From Adineta ricciae (Eukaryota > Rotifera > Eurotatoria > Adinetida > Adinetidae): a stretch of DNA of 64,000 bases. Positions within the stretch are counted from its first letter, which is position 1, and every line of letters starts with the position of its first letter. The notes under the pieces were generated by a model. The model did no database searches. It saw only the letters and a program-made list of their open reading frames with translations, and was not told where the DNA came from. Shown here in pieces: positions 36,979-49,727 of the stretch. The DNA lies in NCBI GenBank assembly GCA_905250025.1, contig CAJNOJ010000052.1, positions 424,013 through 488,012 on the forward strand, in the 5' to 3' direction. A program made the translations under genes and the position numbers.

Positions 36979-37173
36979 TATAAGGATGTAATTCGGAGAT
37001 GACTAAGATTTGCGTGATGTTATACTTCATCCATGCGCTGAGAGAATTCGGATATGAAAAATATTATGTTTCATACGGAAGGAAACTTATTTACGAAAAA
37101 AGTTTTCTTGTTTATTAAAACGAGAATAACAACATGAACGAAGAGAAACAACTAACACAAAACTGAGAAACTA

Positions 37174-39630
37174 CTACATGGGTCGATACCAAAATGGCGG
37201 ATGTGACATAGGCGGTCCATTCATGAAATTCGTCTGAGAATACAACGGCGTTGCATTAAATGGTTGTTGAGGATAAAAGTGCGTTGCACGCGGAAGAAAG
37301 GGTGTTCCAAATGGTCTCATCATTGGTTGAGCTGTCGGTCGGGGATACGTTGGCATAGGATATTGTTGCTTTTCTCGCATTGCTGGCTGTTGCACTACGG
37401 ATGCAGCAATATGACTATGACGACGATCGGCTTGTGGAACGGATGAATTGACAACATCGTTGTATGCATGTCGGTAATCTTTTACAGCGGTGACACGTGT
37501 ACGATCAAGTTTAACCGGACGTTTTCTTCCTTGACGATCTTCAAAGAAACCATTGACAACTTCGTAGTTGGCTTTCTCATCGTCGAAGCTACGATGATGG
37601 TCACGTTTTTTGTATTTCTTCTGCTTGAAGTTCGATGCTATCGATGGTGGTCGATCGTCAAATATAAGCGATTTCCGTAGATGTTCGTCTTCCATCGTTA
37701 AACGTTCAACTTCACTTGGTAGCTCTTGATCCATTTGATAATGATAGTTGACTCCTGAGCCCGTTGGTGGTTGAGTCGAATAAATTTGTTGGGGCGCAGA
37801 TGTTTGTTGTTCATCATAGACTGTCGATGAAGGATTTGCTTCGCTCACCCATCGTATAAAAACATCTTGGCCTGAATTGACATCTTTGATTCGTTCGACA
37901 CGTATTAGATTTGGTGCTGGCGCATATGGGTCCATGGTTGTCTGTCCTGATTGAGGAATAGGTGTTGCTGCAGTTGTTACCGTATTTGTTATTAACGACT
38001 GACAATCCGATAGTGGAAAGGATGGGGCTGGTTGGGTATTTAGCTGCTGCTGCTGCTGCTGCTGTTGCTGTATTGGACGTTGAATTGCAGAGATAGATGC
38101 TATCGATGTCAATCGTCGCCTACGCCGCCGTCGACTTCGTCGACTATGATGACAAGATGAACATGAAGATGAGACTGTCGATGATGATGAAGAGCTTGTT
38201 CGATTTGAACTACACGATTGCGCTGAATAAGAAAAAGAAATTGCAACTGGGTTTTCAGGGAAAAGCTTCTGCTCTGTTGTTGTACTCACATCTCGATGAT
38301 ACTGAACGATTTTTACTTGTCGATCGATCATTGTCATATTTATGATGCTCCCACAGTTGCCAAGTATCAATAGGCACGCGATCTGTTTTATAATAGAATC
38401 CACCGCCTTCCGTATTTGTTTGATAATCTAGTGTACGCTCGCGGTCGGGTGCCGGTACGATACGTATTTCGTTATCAATTTCTTTATTCTTCGATCCGTA
38501 ATCATCAACCTATGTGATCATATCGTTCAATGTTACAAATTACGATCGTTTGCTTTCTCATACTTTGAAATAGAGTGGCACTTTGGAACAATCCTGCTGG
38601 GACGCAGTTGCTTGATAGGCGCTAAAACATGCTTGAACAAGCGCCAGAGCAGCCTGTCTTGTCTTTGTAACAAATGAATGACATTCATCAACAGGTAAAT
38701 GGCGAGTACGTCGAAAAGTAACGGCGAATAAGGGTGGGTTACGCGTGTTTTCCATTCGAGCAGCTGCTGGCGAATCCAAAGGTACGAAACGCCATCCATT
38801 CGGAAATTCAGCACCTGTTTGAGTTCGCGTGGCGAAACGAATACTAGCACAGTAAATGAGCGAACGTATCGGATAGAATAAAACAACAGATGGATCACGA
38901 GCAAATTGTAATTGTAACCCATTGTCATAGATTGACAGCCATGCTTCAATACCTAACAAATTTGAAGCAATATTTTCGATTATTAAAAGAGGAAAGATAT
39001 GGGCATACCTCGAACAACTTCTTTTCCATCTACGGGATATCGTCGGGATAAAGGTTCTTGTATAGCATCGATACCACGTTGACCAGGCGAAGAAATTGCT
39101 GTGCCCAAGTATAGTACACTACATTTCGCTCTAAAGAAATCGAAATCTAATTTATATTTGCTAATAATCGAGTTTTATTATTGGCAGGCATGACGAATCA
39201 CATGGGAAAGAATAAAAAGTATATAAATAAATCCAAAACATGTGATTATCTGTATTGAACAACAATTTAATTATTCATTAGGTTTTTAAATGAAAAACTA
39301 ACATACGAAATTATCGATTTATTGATGTCTAGTTACGCTTCATAGATCAGATAAAAAAATATGCGTAAATGAAAACAAATAGTTCGTTTGCTCGAAAACT
39401 TTCTCAAGACTTGCAAATGCAACTTACAATGGCTGAGAACCATCGATAACAATCGGTCGGTATTGCATTTGTTGCTGTTGTTGACTATAATCATAATTAT
39501 TCTCATCTACGACCACATGAGAAGCAGCTTGATCATTGTTATCGGTATAAACATGTTGTACATATCTTGATGGATCTATGCTTTGCCCGTTTTCATCTAC
39601 ATATGTATATTCCGCTGTTGGATACTGCAT
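37174..39630 (-). CDS. PID/PTB-like domain protein with long disordered C-terminus
   Basis: Five exons: 39428-39630, 39009-39130, 38564-38952, 38317-38509, 37174-38222. The frame is kept and the product is 651 aa. The first 67 residues are polar (NYDYSQQQQQMQYRP). The next about 185 residues look like a PID/PTB fold: KCSVLYLGTAISSPGQRGID, IEAWLSIYDNGLQLQF, VLFYPIRSLIYCASIRF, PPLFAVTFRRTR and a final amphipathic helix (KTRQAALALVQACFSAYQ). The YLG and hydrophobic strand order followed by that helix is the usual PTB signature. The remainder is low complexity: a basic run (SRRSRRRRRRRL), a poly-Gln run (37-38 kb side), and Pro/Tyr/Phe-rich repeats. PTB proteins bind NPxY-type tails or phosphoinositides as cytoplasmic adaptors. 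I do not recognise the subfamily. Confidence 0.75.
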
Positions 39631-41244
39631 AACGATCTGTATTGAAATATCCTAGTGATACGAAGAGACAGTCATTGACACAAACATCAGGTGTTTCTTT
39701 TTCTGTTGTTCAAAAAACGAAACCGTGATGTTAAGAGTAAAAGCAAAGCACGCTTCTTATCATTAATACTTACTAGACACAATAGATGATACACGACATT
39801 TGCTGTTCAGCGAACCGTATCAGTCGAAAAGATGTCGATATAGAAAATGAATGAAAATAGTAGATGTGTGATCGTAAGGCGGTAGTGACGATGGCTATCG
39901 ATTTTTTCTTTTTCGTTTTTTTTCTCTTTCTCACGGTGACCTATTGCCAGATTGTCCATTGACCTTTCATGTACCTCTGTCACCCAACACAAATAACTAT
40001 ACTGATCATGATAATAAAACTCTCTTATGTCTATTACCACCGGTAAGAGAGAAATGTTTTTCTCTATGTTCGTTTTCGAACAGCGATCTACCGGACATCG
40101 GCATGTTTCTACAAATGGATTGTGAGACAAATACGCGGTGAAGTTCGCGAAAAAACTATGTTATCATAAATGATCTCTAATGAAGAATCACATTTTTTAT
40201 AAAACTCATTTGTCATTAGTTGAACAGAAGATTTTATCTGTATGTATGCGAATAATTTTTTTATAAATATTGGTTCAACATATCATCTTTGATTACATCA
40301 ATTTGATGGATGATTCGATATCACAAATAGTTCAATTCAAACATTAGTCCTAAAGAATGAAACGAATAGTCCTACAAATGACTTTTATATGCTGATCTAA
40401 TGTTATAAGTCATACTCAACAACAACTAAAAGAAAGTCGTTCGATGTTTATATTGGTGAACATTGACATTCGTTCAAAGAAAAACAACATTCTGTTCTTC
40501 CGAGGTGTATAACATATGCCACTTGTTCGTTCCAGAAGAAGAACGAGTATGAATATCAGATGGTCTATCTATTCGAGTTAACGTTCAACGTCACACGAGC
40601 GTATATGTCGGGATGTGTCTAATCTTAATTTGAATTAACAATATCGTACGTTTGTCTTCATTCTCACATCAACATATATTAATCAATAGTAATGAAAAGA
40701 ATATCCATCACTGTCTTTCGATTAGACGCATTCAATATCAAGGTTCGTTTTTGTATACTTATATTCGAATAGTGGAAGTATTTATAGTGCATCATAGTAT
40801 CAACCAATCAGTCTTTTACATAATAGATTTGTATCAACACATAGATTAAAAAGATTAAATTTTATATGCTTGACTGAACACCGTCATTTTTCCTAGTGTT
40901 CATATGAATATTTAGCTAGATTCGTTTTTTATTTTGTATAATATATAGTTTTGTGCGTTTTTTTTTTGTCTGTTTGTTTTGATGGAAATATGCAATACGC
41001 GTATGTGTGTATGTTGGTTTACGACATCTAACAGAATCAAATGGAACAAATAAACGAAACAAATAACTAGAGGCGCGAAATAGACACAAAAAAAAGAAAG
41101 AGAGAAACATGCACACGCCGAATGAAAGAAGAGAAAAGCAAAACGAAAAAAAAAGACACCAACTGTATTTTCAAGAAATGTTCAAGGTATAGGGTATATT
41201 TTGTTAAATAATATTCCTATTCAATATTGAATACAAATACTGTA
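39631..41244. other. Intergenic region PTB-like gene to RBM26/27
   Basis: 1.6 kb without a supported gene. It should contain the promoter of the PTB-like gene (near 39631) and the 3' UTR of RBM26/27. Only short AT-rich frames are seen. Confidence 0.55.
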
Positions 41245-44200
41245 TCAAGAGTCGAGTAATTGAACTTCATCGTCAAGATCTTGGGGTTCAAATTCGTAAT
41301 GTTGATTCAATTCGTCATGACTATTCAAAGAAAGATTTGTACGTTTTGATTCACGATTATTTGACGATCGACTAGTATCCGCTAAGAGTTGATCTTCTTC
41401 AATCTGAAGTTAAGGAGAAGTTGTGCAATACGATCTTCTCTTTCAATTGGAACTTACATCTTCGCTCTCATCGACATCACTGGTTTGACTTTGATTTCTT
41501 CGTTTTGCTTCGGGTTCATCACCGTCGCCTTCGTCATCGTCCTCTGCACCTTCATGGGTCGTCTCCGCGGATGTCGCGCCAAGAAGTTCATCTTCGATGG
41601 TTTCTGAGAGAGTTCGCTTTTTACCACTGGTGTTTAACGACGTGTCTGCGTTGAAAGAGACGTCAAGATTATGATCCTGAAACGTTAGTCCATTCTGTTG
41701 TATCTTAAACAAGACATGAATGGAACATGAGAATAATAGGACACATTGATTTTTTTACTTTATCTGCATCCGATTGAGAAGAATACGTAACAAGTAGTGT
41801 ATTGTCATTATCACCCGGTTGAATTTTCGTTGCTCCAGATTTCTAAACATGAGAGCGATAGAGCATTGAGTGTTTTCTCATAGAATATTGATATGAACCT
41901 TTAAAAATTCTTCTAATTCACTTCGTGGTAAATCATTAATGTTTTTAATAATTAGTTGTTTTTGTTTGGTATTATGTTCATTATCATTGTGAGCATTTGT
42001 CAAATTGAATGATGATTGACCTAATGTTGAGCTCATTGCACGACGCTAAATGAAACTCATGTGTAAACGATGTTTTACAAGTTTATCAAATGCTAATTAC
42101 CATGTCTGCTGATGTTTTAGCTCTTAGGGTCTCAAGTTGTTTCCGTAAAGTCTGCGCACGTTGTTTGAGTGCGTCCTGCTGACTAATTTTTGTCGGCGGG
42201 ACCGGCTTTGATGTTGATGATCCTGCTGCTGACAAAGACGATGATGATGTTTTCACGGGTGCTGTTAAACGTAGTGAATCTTTAAGCATCACAATAGTAG
42301 AATCGACTTGTTTCATCAACGATCGAATAGATTCTTTCTCAGTGTTTGTCTCAGCGACTTCTAGTTTTTTTAGTAATAATTTCTGCTGTTGAATTTGTTC
42401 TTCGAGTAGGCCTTGTTTTTTACGTTGAATTTCAACGGCAGCTTTCTTCACTGCTTCTTTTTTCGTAATCGTTGAAGATGGGTGAGCCGTTTTCTTTGAA
42501 GCTGGCGCAGCTACAGGGGCTACGGACGCCGCTACCGCTGCGGGAGTTACCGTTGCTGTTGCCGTTGTTTGAGTTGTAGTTGGCTGAGTAGTCTACGAAA
42601 TGGTTTATTAAGAATAAGTTTAAAACGAATACAATCAATGCAATACCGTTGACGTTTGATCGGCTTTGCTTCCTGATAGTTGTTGCATTTTCATCCAGTG
42701 AAGTTTCATGGGATTGGGTGTGCTCGTCGATGGTTTCTTAGTTGGTGCAGCATCTGACGACGACGACGACGATGCTGTCGCTGTTGGTTGCTGCGTAGAT
42801 TGATTAGAACTATTACTATTGTTACCAGAAGATTGTCCCTAGAAAATGGCAAATCTCGATGTAGATTTCGATGCTTTGTTCGTGATGATTTACCTTATTG
42901 TTGTTGTGCCAGAAGATCTTAATGAAACGATTATTAAATAATGGTTGAGGATTTTTATAAGCTGTTTCAGCTTGGTGCTGGGTCGCATAGGCAACCAGAG
43001 CTGAATCGGGTGCTCCATCATAAGCAATCTAAGAGACAAAAAAGTTATGTTTATTTAGAAAATAAGATCAAATGAAATATAGAATATACTTGAACGTTTG
43101 TAACTGTACCGAACTTGCTAAAGTGCTCGTTCAATTTGGAAATGGTATTGAATTCAACCGGAATTTTACGTATTTCAAGAGTGGCCGGTGTTGCACTAGA
43201 TCCATCTGGCTTTTGCCCTAAATTCAAACAAAGGAATAAATAAATATCAACGTCTTTGTGCATAATCAACAACATACATGGACGTTTCCATCCTCGTCCA
43301 TGATATCCATTATTTGAATTCGAAGGGTTCGTATGACTGTTAGCCGTGTTAGTATTGTTATTTGAATCATTAGCTGGTGCTTGTTCTTGTTGTTGCTGCT
43401 GCTGCTGGTGTTGCTGGTGGTGATGCTGATGCTGATGCTGATGTTGATGTTGATGCTGTTGTTGCATTTGTTGTTGTGGTCGTCGATCATTTGGATAAGG
43501 GCCGGCAGTACCATGCCGTTTAGGGTACATCATCGGACCGCTCGGCATTCCCACTAGATGAAAAGAAAAGAGCAACAATGAAAATGTTGAGTACGGAATA
43601 GAGAACAATTAATAGTTTATACTTGAATCATTTTGTCGTAGTTTTTGTTCGAGCGGCAATGGTTCAGCATTGGTCACCACAGTAACAAGTGTACGCTGAG
43701 GATTCATCATCATCATTTGCTGTTGTGATAATGGTGGTTGTCCTGCTGATAATGGTGGGCCTTGCATGCGCGCATGATGGTGATGCATAGGATGTCTCAT
43801 GAACATTGGTGGACCTTGATGTGATCCATGTTTTAATTCAGGTGTTTCAGGATTATATTCGTGGTAATGCGGATGAAGATGAGCTGGAGGCATTCCATAT
43901 TGCTGATAAGGCGGATAATATGTTTGTTGTTGTTGTTGTTGTTGTTGCTGTTGCTGCTGTTGTTGTTCGAAAACAAGAGCATTTGTTCCATGATCATATG
44001 GACATGAATCTCCGAGTGCACAATAACCTTTATTTTCAAAAAAATCACTACAAGGTATTTTTTTGTATAAAAAATTTGTATTTGTCGTCGGTGCTTGATG
44101 AATAGTACTGATTGGACGTGATGGCGAGGAACGTGAGGATGAACCGGATGATGAATGTGAATAGGAACGTTGTGCACGTTTTGCTGGCGGCGGTGAACCG

Positions 44201-45009
44201 GAACGTGAGCGAGACGATGAACGATTCGAACGTTGATTATTGGAATTTGTTGTTTGGCGATAGTGTGACGATGTCTGATGGCGATTAGCACCGCCACTGG
44301 TCGTATTCACATGCCGTCGCGGATTAGGCGAATGATGACGACCGGAAGATGAACGGTAGGAATACCGCCTTTTAACAGGTTGGATTATCGCTCCAGATGA
44401 TTGTTGTTGAGCAATTGTGGTTTGTTCAGAAGATAATGTGTCTTGGGAAGTAGTAGGGATTTGTTGCTGTTGTTGTTCATTATCTTGTTTCGCTGGCGAC
44501 GAAGAATTTTGTGGTTCTAATAGTTCAGATGATTCTGCTGATTTCTCGTCACTACTATCACTCGCTTTAGGTTGCACATTTTCCTAAAGAAAATATAAAC
44601 TTATTCCATACGGGTTTCCCAGAAAAACGAAAACGAACTTTTTTTGCCTCTGGAATATACCGTCCATTTCGAATGACGTCAAACAGTTGATCAACAAAAT
44701 CTTTTGTGGCTAAAAATTCAACACACAGCCATACATACAGATATCAAGTAATCGAAAACAAGTTAAATCTACATACCACGATCAAGAAAGACTTCTAATC
44801 GATCAATACAGTTTTCGCGTAATTTGTCTAATGGTTTATCTTTCGCTACCAAAGCGAGAACATAACGAGCTAAAGCCATGGGCTCCGCGTCGCATCTACA
44901 TTAAGATAAATAATATGCAATGATGTCCATTGGAAAAGAAGAGAACCTACATCGGCTCGAGTGTTGCAACGAGCCATTCTCGTAATGCTACTTCGTCGTC
45001 GATCAACAT
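41245..45009 (-). CDS. RBM26: RBM26/RBM27 orthologue (PWI-like, C3H1 zinc finger, two RRMs)
   Basis: Thirteen exons: 44951-45009, 44777-44895, 44639-44709, 43623-44583, 43278-43553, 43090-43217, 42894-43028, 42647-42838, 42101-42592, 41899-42045, 41759-41842, 41458-41703, 41245-41403. The frame is kept and the product is 1022 aa. The PWI-like N-terminus reads ALREWLVATLEPICDAEPMA and ALARYVLALVAKDKPLDKL. An RS-rich segment follows, then one C3H1 finger near residue 260 (CSDFFENKGYCALGDSCPYDH, C-x9-C-x5-C-x3-H, one residue longer in the first spacer than human RBM26). RRM1 spans about 505-580 (LEIRKIPVEFN, LNEHFSKFGTVTNV, NNRFIKIFW), a Lys/Gln-rich coiled coil about 690-760, and RRM2 about 842-910. 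The C-terminus is acidic. RBM26/27 act with the PAXT nuclear RNA-decay machinery. His/Gln tracts in exons 4 and 5 are expanded. Confidence 0.95.
43390..43470 (-). repeat. Gln/His codon repeat in RBM26/27 exon 5
   Basis: Reverse-strand CAG/CAA/CAT/CAC repeat coding alternating His-Gln and poly-Gln. It is in frame and tolerated in a disordered linker; length is likely variable between alleles. Confidence 0.8.
43922..43968 (-). repeat. Poly-Gln codon repeat in RBM26/27 exon 4
   Basis: An uninterrupted run of CAA/CAG codons just after the C3H1 finger. The mixture of CAA and CAG reduces slippage compared with a pure CAG run. Confidence 0.85.
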
Positions 45010-45247
45010 GAAAATAACGATTCTTTAACTATATACAAAAGCGAATCTTTTCACGTTACAACAAATCTAGAAAAAAAGCACGAAGATTAAAATTTCTTTC
45101 TTCGTATGTGCATGCAAAATAGAGCATTCCAAATCGATCTGGAAAATTAGTTTTCACAACTTAAACAGAAAAACAACTGTGAAATATATCTGAAGTAGTT
45201 AGATGGAAGTGAGATATCATGCATTCATTCTCTGGGAAAACAAAACA

Positions 45248-46476
45248 TTATTTGACCGATGCCGACGATTGAATTGGATAATAAGTAATCTCATTCGACA
45301 TACGACGCACTTTGCTGGCAGATATAGTCGATTGATTACGAATTCGTATTTTTTCGAGACGCTTTATCAGCCAGACAAGCAGCATGATAATAAATATCTA
45401 TGAAGATATGTAATTGATTATTGGGCCAATAACAAAAAAACAATCTCACCTGAAGAGATGCGACGCCTACTGTAACACATCCAAGTGTAACTAAGTGTGT
45501 GTGGTAAAAATTGTACAGTGCAGGTGAACAGCCCTATTCAAAAATAAAATTGATATTTTGTACTTAGTAACAGCTGAATGAAGGCAGGCAGGACTATCGA
45601 TTTCTTCGTTCTACTCTTCCAATTGTTAACATACGTGAGAAAATATATTCGACGGGTGTTTGCCGTACGGTTTTCGAGCGCATTTCGGTTCATACGATTT
45701 GCAACAACTGTCGGGTACCGCTGAATTCATCGATGCGTTAAAATGTGGATTCAATTGCCAATCCTATAGTAAATTCAAGATGTTTTGATCAGATGATTAT
45801 GAAAAACAATGATCTCACTCCAAATGATTTTGATCCACAACATCGAAGCTAAAAACGAAATTATGAATGTAATAGAGCTTCTGAAGAATTTTACATACGA
45901 GTCTCTGCATTTGATCGAATGATTTCGTTTTTCCACCATCGAACAGATACTTATATTGAATGGTTTCAAGTAGGTTTATTGATAAACGTTCTTCGAGCTA
46001 AACATTCGCATTTATTTTCGAATTGAACAATTCAGTCAACTCACATTAACTGTATAACCAAATGCCAGTAAACCAGCTGTTATTTCGCAAGCAAATGTTA
46101 ATACCAATATCAATAACGTCTAAACCATTCGTGTTCGAATAGCAAACGATTTCCTTCTTCGAAATAGACTTACAAATTTCAATCCTTTTTCATATTCATT
46201 CCACGAAGTAATAAATAGGACAATAATTGCTACACACGTAATTATTGCTGATAATAATAAGCAATATGTTGCAGTCGTGTAAAGATAGGCTGAAGCGAGC
46301 AAGGCGTATTTATGTTTGGTTACAATTGTCCAAAATGATAAGTAAGACAACGAGAGAACAGCTACCAGCAGAAGAAAACCGACAATAATGATTGAAGCTT
46401 TAATACCGAACACACTACAGTATCCTTTATTGCTGGCATTGAATCTATCAGGTTTTTTCATTGGTGTCGAAGACAT
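45248..46476 (-). CDS. Tetraspanin
   Basis: Seven exons: 46174-46476, 46045-46119, 45899-45997, 45819-45848, 45635-45763, 45450-45533, 45248-45397. The frame is kept; 289 aa. Four hydrophobic helices: VGFLLLVAVLSLSYLSF, a second in exon 1 (LLSAIITCVAIIVLFI), a third in exon 2 (LLILVLTFACEITAG), and the fourth across exons 6-7 (VTVGVASLQIFIIMLLVW). The large extracellular loop has the diagnostic CCG in LRCCGSKSFGDW, then VPDSCCKSYEPKC and a final GCSPAL, giving the Cys pairs that define tetraspanins. The CCG motif sits alone on a 30-nt exon (45819-45848). Tetraspanins organise membrane microdomains with integrins and other receptors. Start at 46476 gives a short cytoplasmic N-terminus. Subfamily not assigned. 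Confidence 0.93.
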
Positions 46477-47105
46477 TTTTGAAAAAATTCTGTTTGTTGT
46501 AAGAAAAAAGATAAACAATTGAGTAACTGATTGCAATGAAGATGTTCTTGAAATCGAATTTCACTTTAAATAGAAGGTTAGACACATGTTCAGATTCCGA
46601 TGATAAACGATCTTTTCAGATCATATTTCCTTCTGATTAACTAGTTGTGCCTTGTTTATTTCGCCTAGCCATTCGAATTATTTGTTTTTTTCCTGTTCTC
46701 ATCCATTACTTGTAGAAACAATAAGTTTAACATGGACTTTCAATATAACAAATCAGAAACGACGAAAGATAGGTGGCGCTATAACCATACAGTATGATTT
46801 CTTCTCAATACCTGCTCTTGATTATTCAAGTGATTGTAGTTGTAAACTGTTACACAAGTATTTAATATTACTATTAAATCTTGAGTGTGTGCAGTTCAAG
46901 TTTTTATTTGTCCTTGTCTCATTCTATCTCAAAGTCGTGTTTCATTGAACTCGATGTCTCTAGCTGCCTCTTTAAATTCAAGTACTTATGTTATAAACAT
47001 CTTAGAAGGTCAATGAAAATGAACATTATCGCACTGTCCATTTATGATTCTTCTTTACGGAAATAAGTGTGCGTATTATTTGATACAAAGTACATATACA
47101 ATGTA
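46477..47105. other. Intergenic region tetraspanin to uncharacterised gene
   Basis: 629 bp, AT-rich, no supported gene. It should hold the tetraspanin promoter and the 3' end of the next minus-strand gene. Confidence 0.55.
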
Positions 47106-48578
47106 TCAAACGACGAGTCTCTTGTCTATGACATTCTGCATATGATGATCAGAAAATCGTGAATGCATTTTAGGTTTGTAAGTCTTCGTTTTTCCAGTTG
47201 TTTGCTTGTAGGTTCTACTATTTGGTAGTTGGGACAATGCTCCATAGTAATCAACTGGATATCGACTGACATGGGCTTTTTGTTGATGACTATTTGTAAT
47301 CGCCGGTAAATAAGGAATTTGGTTATACAATGTAGATGTATGTGGATATGGATCATCGTATAAGATGTCTACGACTTGAACGTCAGAGTCAATGTATGTA
47401 CCTGACGACGAACGACGACGAATGTGTAAGTGTTGTTGATGGTATTCGTCCTGATGAGAAATATTTTGTAAAGTGGTTCGATGATAGAGATGATTTGATT
47501 CAGAGGGAATAGAAGGAGGATAAGGAAGATGGTGGTGATGAGTCTGTACATGAGGACGATTTTGCTGTGCAGGATTATGGTGATGATGATGATGTTGAGG
47601 AAAGTAATAGCTGTCATCGTCGTCCATATCAGAGGTAAAAAAATGTTTATCGGTATTTTTCGATTGAAGTTTTGACCGATTCGCGATTGGTTTCGATGTT
47701 ATTATTAGATTACTTGGGTTTTGCGGTGGTTTATTTGATATCGATTGTAAATAATGATCTGTCCATTCATATTCTGTTTTAAGTTTACGGCGATCTGGTA
47801 GTACTTTTCGTTTTACTTGTTGTTCATAATAACCATGATTGTCTGGATCTTTTAATGGTACATAACGTCTCGACGTTGGCCGTTGCTGAAGAGTGCCATG
47901 ATCTTGATGCAATACCACATTTGATGGTGTAACTGAATCTTTCTCTGAATGATCATGATGTTGTTTACTTTGGACAACGGGCACTCCATTCGGACGAGAG
48001 TTCGGTGTTCGCTTTTTTGGTTTGATCGGCAAGGTTGTTAGAGAAAGTTGAGAAGGATACTTTGAAGGATCAGTTAAATTATATGGAGCCTTCTGTTGAT
48101 GATTTGCCTGACGTTGACGTGCGATCCAATCAGGATTTTTTAATTTGTAATAATACCAATACGGATAATAATTATCATCAACTCCGGTTGGTTTTACCTG
48201 TGGTAAAGATGCTAAAGTTCCGTGACCGGGCGGTGCTTTATGGAGGGTCTTCTTCTTAGTCTTTTCTTCCTTTTGTTGTTTTTGAAATTGAACAGCCATC
48301 GGAATGCCATTCGCGGGCAAATCATTGTACGTGTATCGAAGACTATGTGGGGTCTTTCGAGAAGATGCTAAACGTGGGGACAAAGACGTTGCTGTTGGTA
48401 TTCGTTCATTGTCTGCGCTAATTAATTGACATGTATCATTGGATGAAGTGATCGATGAGCGTTCCGATATGTAAATATCTTCTTCATCATAATCATTTGT
48501 GAGAAAAAGTGCTCGGTTATCGTTTCTCTGTTGTATATCCCAATTTTTTAAATGCTCTTTTTTAATATGATACGTCAT
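47106..48578 (-). CDS. Uncharacterised low-complexity protein, intronless
   Basis: A 490-codon frame with ATG at 48578 and no introns. It is strongly polar and rich in Gln, His, Tyr, Pro, Lys and Arg. Features: an acidic N-terminal patch (NDYDEEDIYISE), a Lys-rich run (KQQKEEKTKKK), a Tyr/Trp cluster (DDNYYPYWYYYKLKNPDWI) near residue 137-155, a second acidic patch (DMDDDDSYYFPQ) followed by a His6 run, and a basic C-terminus. There is no signal peptide or membrane helix. The YYPYWYYYKLKNPDWI block with RQRQ after it is the only segment that looks constrained and could be a short binding motif. No family recognised; length without stops in an AT-rich genome makes coding nearly certain. Confidence 0.8.
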   Translation of the reverse strand: MTYHIKKEHLKNWDIQQRNDNRALFLTNDYDEEDIYISERSSITSSNDTCQLISADNERIPTATSLSPRLASSRKTPHSLRYTYNDLPANGIPMAVQFQKQQKEEKTKKKTLHKAPPGHGTLASLPQVKPTGVDDNYYPYWYYYKLKNPDWIARQRQANHQQKAPYNLTDPSKYPSQLSLTTLPIKPKKRTPNSRPNGVPVVQSKQHHDHSEKDSVTPSNVVLHQDHGTLQQRPTSRRYVPLKDPDNHGYYEQQVKRKVLPDRRKLKTEYEWTDHYLQSISNKPPQNPSNLIITSKPIANRSKLQSKNTDKHFFTSDMDDDDSYYFPQHHHHHHNPAQQNRPHVQTHHHHLPYPPSIPSESNHLYHRTTLQNISHQDEYHQQHLHIRRRSSSGTYIDSDVQVVDILYDDPYPHTSTLYNQIPYLPAITNSHQQKAHVSRYPVDYYGALSQLPNSRTYKQTTGKTKTYKPKMHSRFSDHHMQNVIDKRLVV

Positions 48579-49727
48579 GTTTCACTTTTAACGTTTTCAA
48601 GTAATATGAAAAGTAATTGACTGATAAAAATAGAAGAGAGGAGAGGAAAAGTGAGCGGATTCTCTGGTCTGCTCTCGTTCGATGCAATTTGTTTTGTTTG
48701 TGTTTGGAGTATGTCGATAGTCAGAATACACCTACGTTGACGATGAGGTAGAGAACATTTTCAAAGAAGTAATAGCCGATATAAATGGAAAGTTAAATCA
48801 ACAAGATTATTGTGCTCTATCGATGAGAACGAAGTGTATGAGAACTGCTTGTCAACAGGTAGGAACGTAAGAGAGAGAATACCATACAAGTTCATAAATA
48901 AATATTGACGTTTGATTTTTGATTAATTAGATTGACTGACATCATAATCACGTAGTCAGAACGATTTTAATATAACGATCGCTGATGAATATTTTCATAG
49001 GTAGTTATTTTGATCATTAGAAACGAAATCGAAAAGGATTTCTAGGATTTCTATGGGTAAAAATGAATATTTACTCATTCAATACGAAGTTTGATTTGCT
49101 CATATATTCTCTCACTCGTTTTAATGATTGTGAAACTATGCGTAAGATTTTTAAAGGATCAACAAGAGCTTCACAATCACGAATATTGAACGAGACTTGT
49201 CGATGACTTCTAGAGATGAACCAGAATTCTCCATCGAAACACATAATGGATGACATATTGCAGACGTTGACTGTTAACAACACAACTAAACATGACTTTA
49301 TTCACCATTGAGAAAACTAAACGTATAGACAGTGTATGGCATTGTCAAAATACGACTATTAGATTGGAATGGCATTCAAGGAATATGCAATGTTGCTGGA
49401 TAGTATGCTATTTTTCAGAGGCATCGAATGAGTTTGAACGACAGACGCAATGTGGACGTTTTTCGGTACATAGGGAAAATGCTGAAATTAATTAGAACGG
49501 ATGGGCAGTAGTGCATACTTAAAAGCGTGTACTTATATAAAATAAAAATCTTTCGGTCTGATTCAGAAAAGGGTTTCATGCGGAAATAATAAAAGCAATT
49601 GCATAAAATATAAATTACATATAAAGAGTTCTTAGTTTTAATGTTTTCGTGGGATTGGAAGGAATAGCATTACTACAATTTAAAAAACGAACTATGCATT
49701 GCATTTTCGTCCAATATTTCTAACAAG
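48579..49727. other. Intergenic region before repeat copy B
   Basis: 1.15 kb without a recognised gene. A 70-codon minus-strand frame at 49071-49283 (DGEFWFISRSHRQVSFNIRD) has an unusually protein-like composition but no recognisable relatives, and splice partners upstream are not convincing. Confidence 0.4.

Noticed and set aside
43806-44297. Long frames on both strands over RBM26/27 exon 4
   Set aside because: They are shadows produced by the repetitive Gln/His/Ser codons; the frame with the C3H1 finger is the real one.
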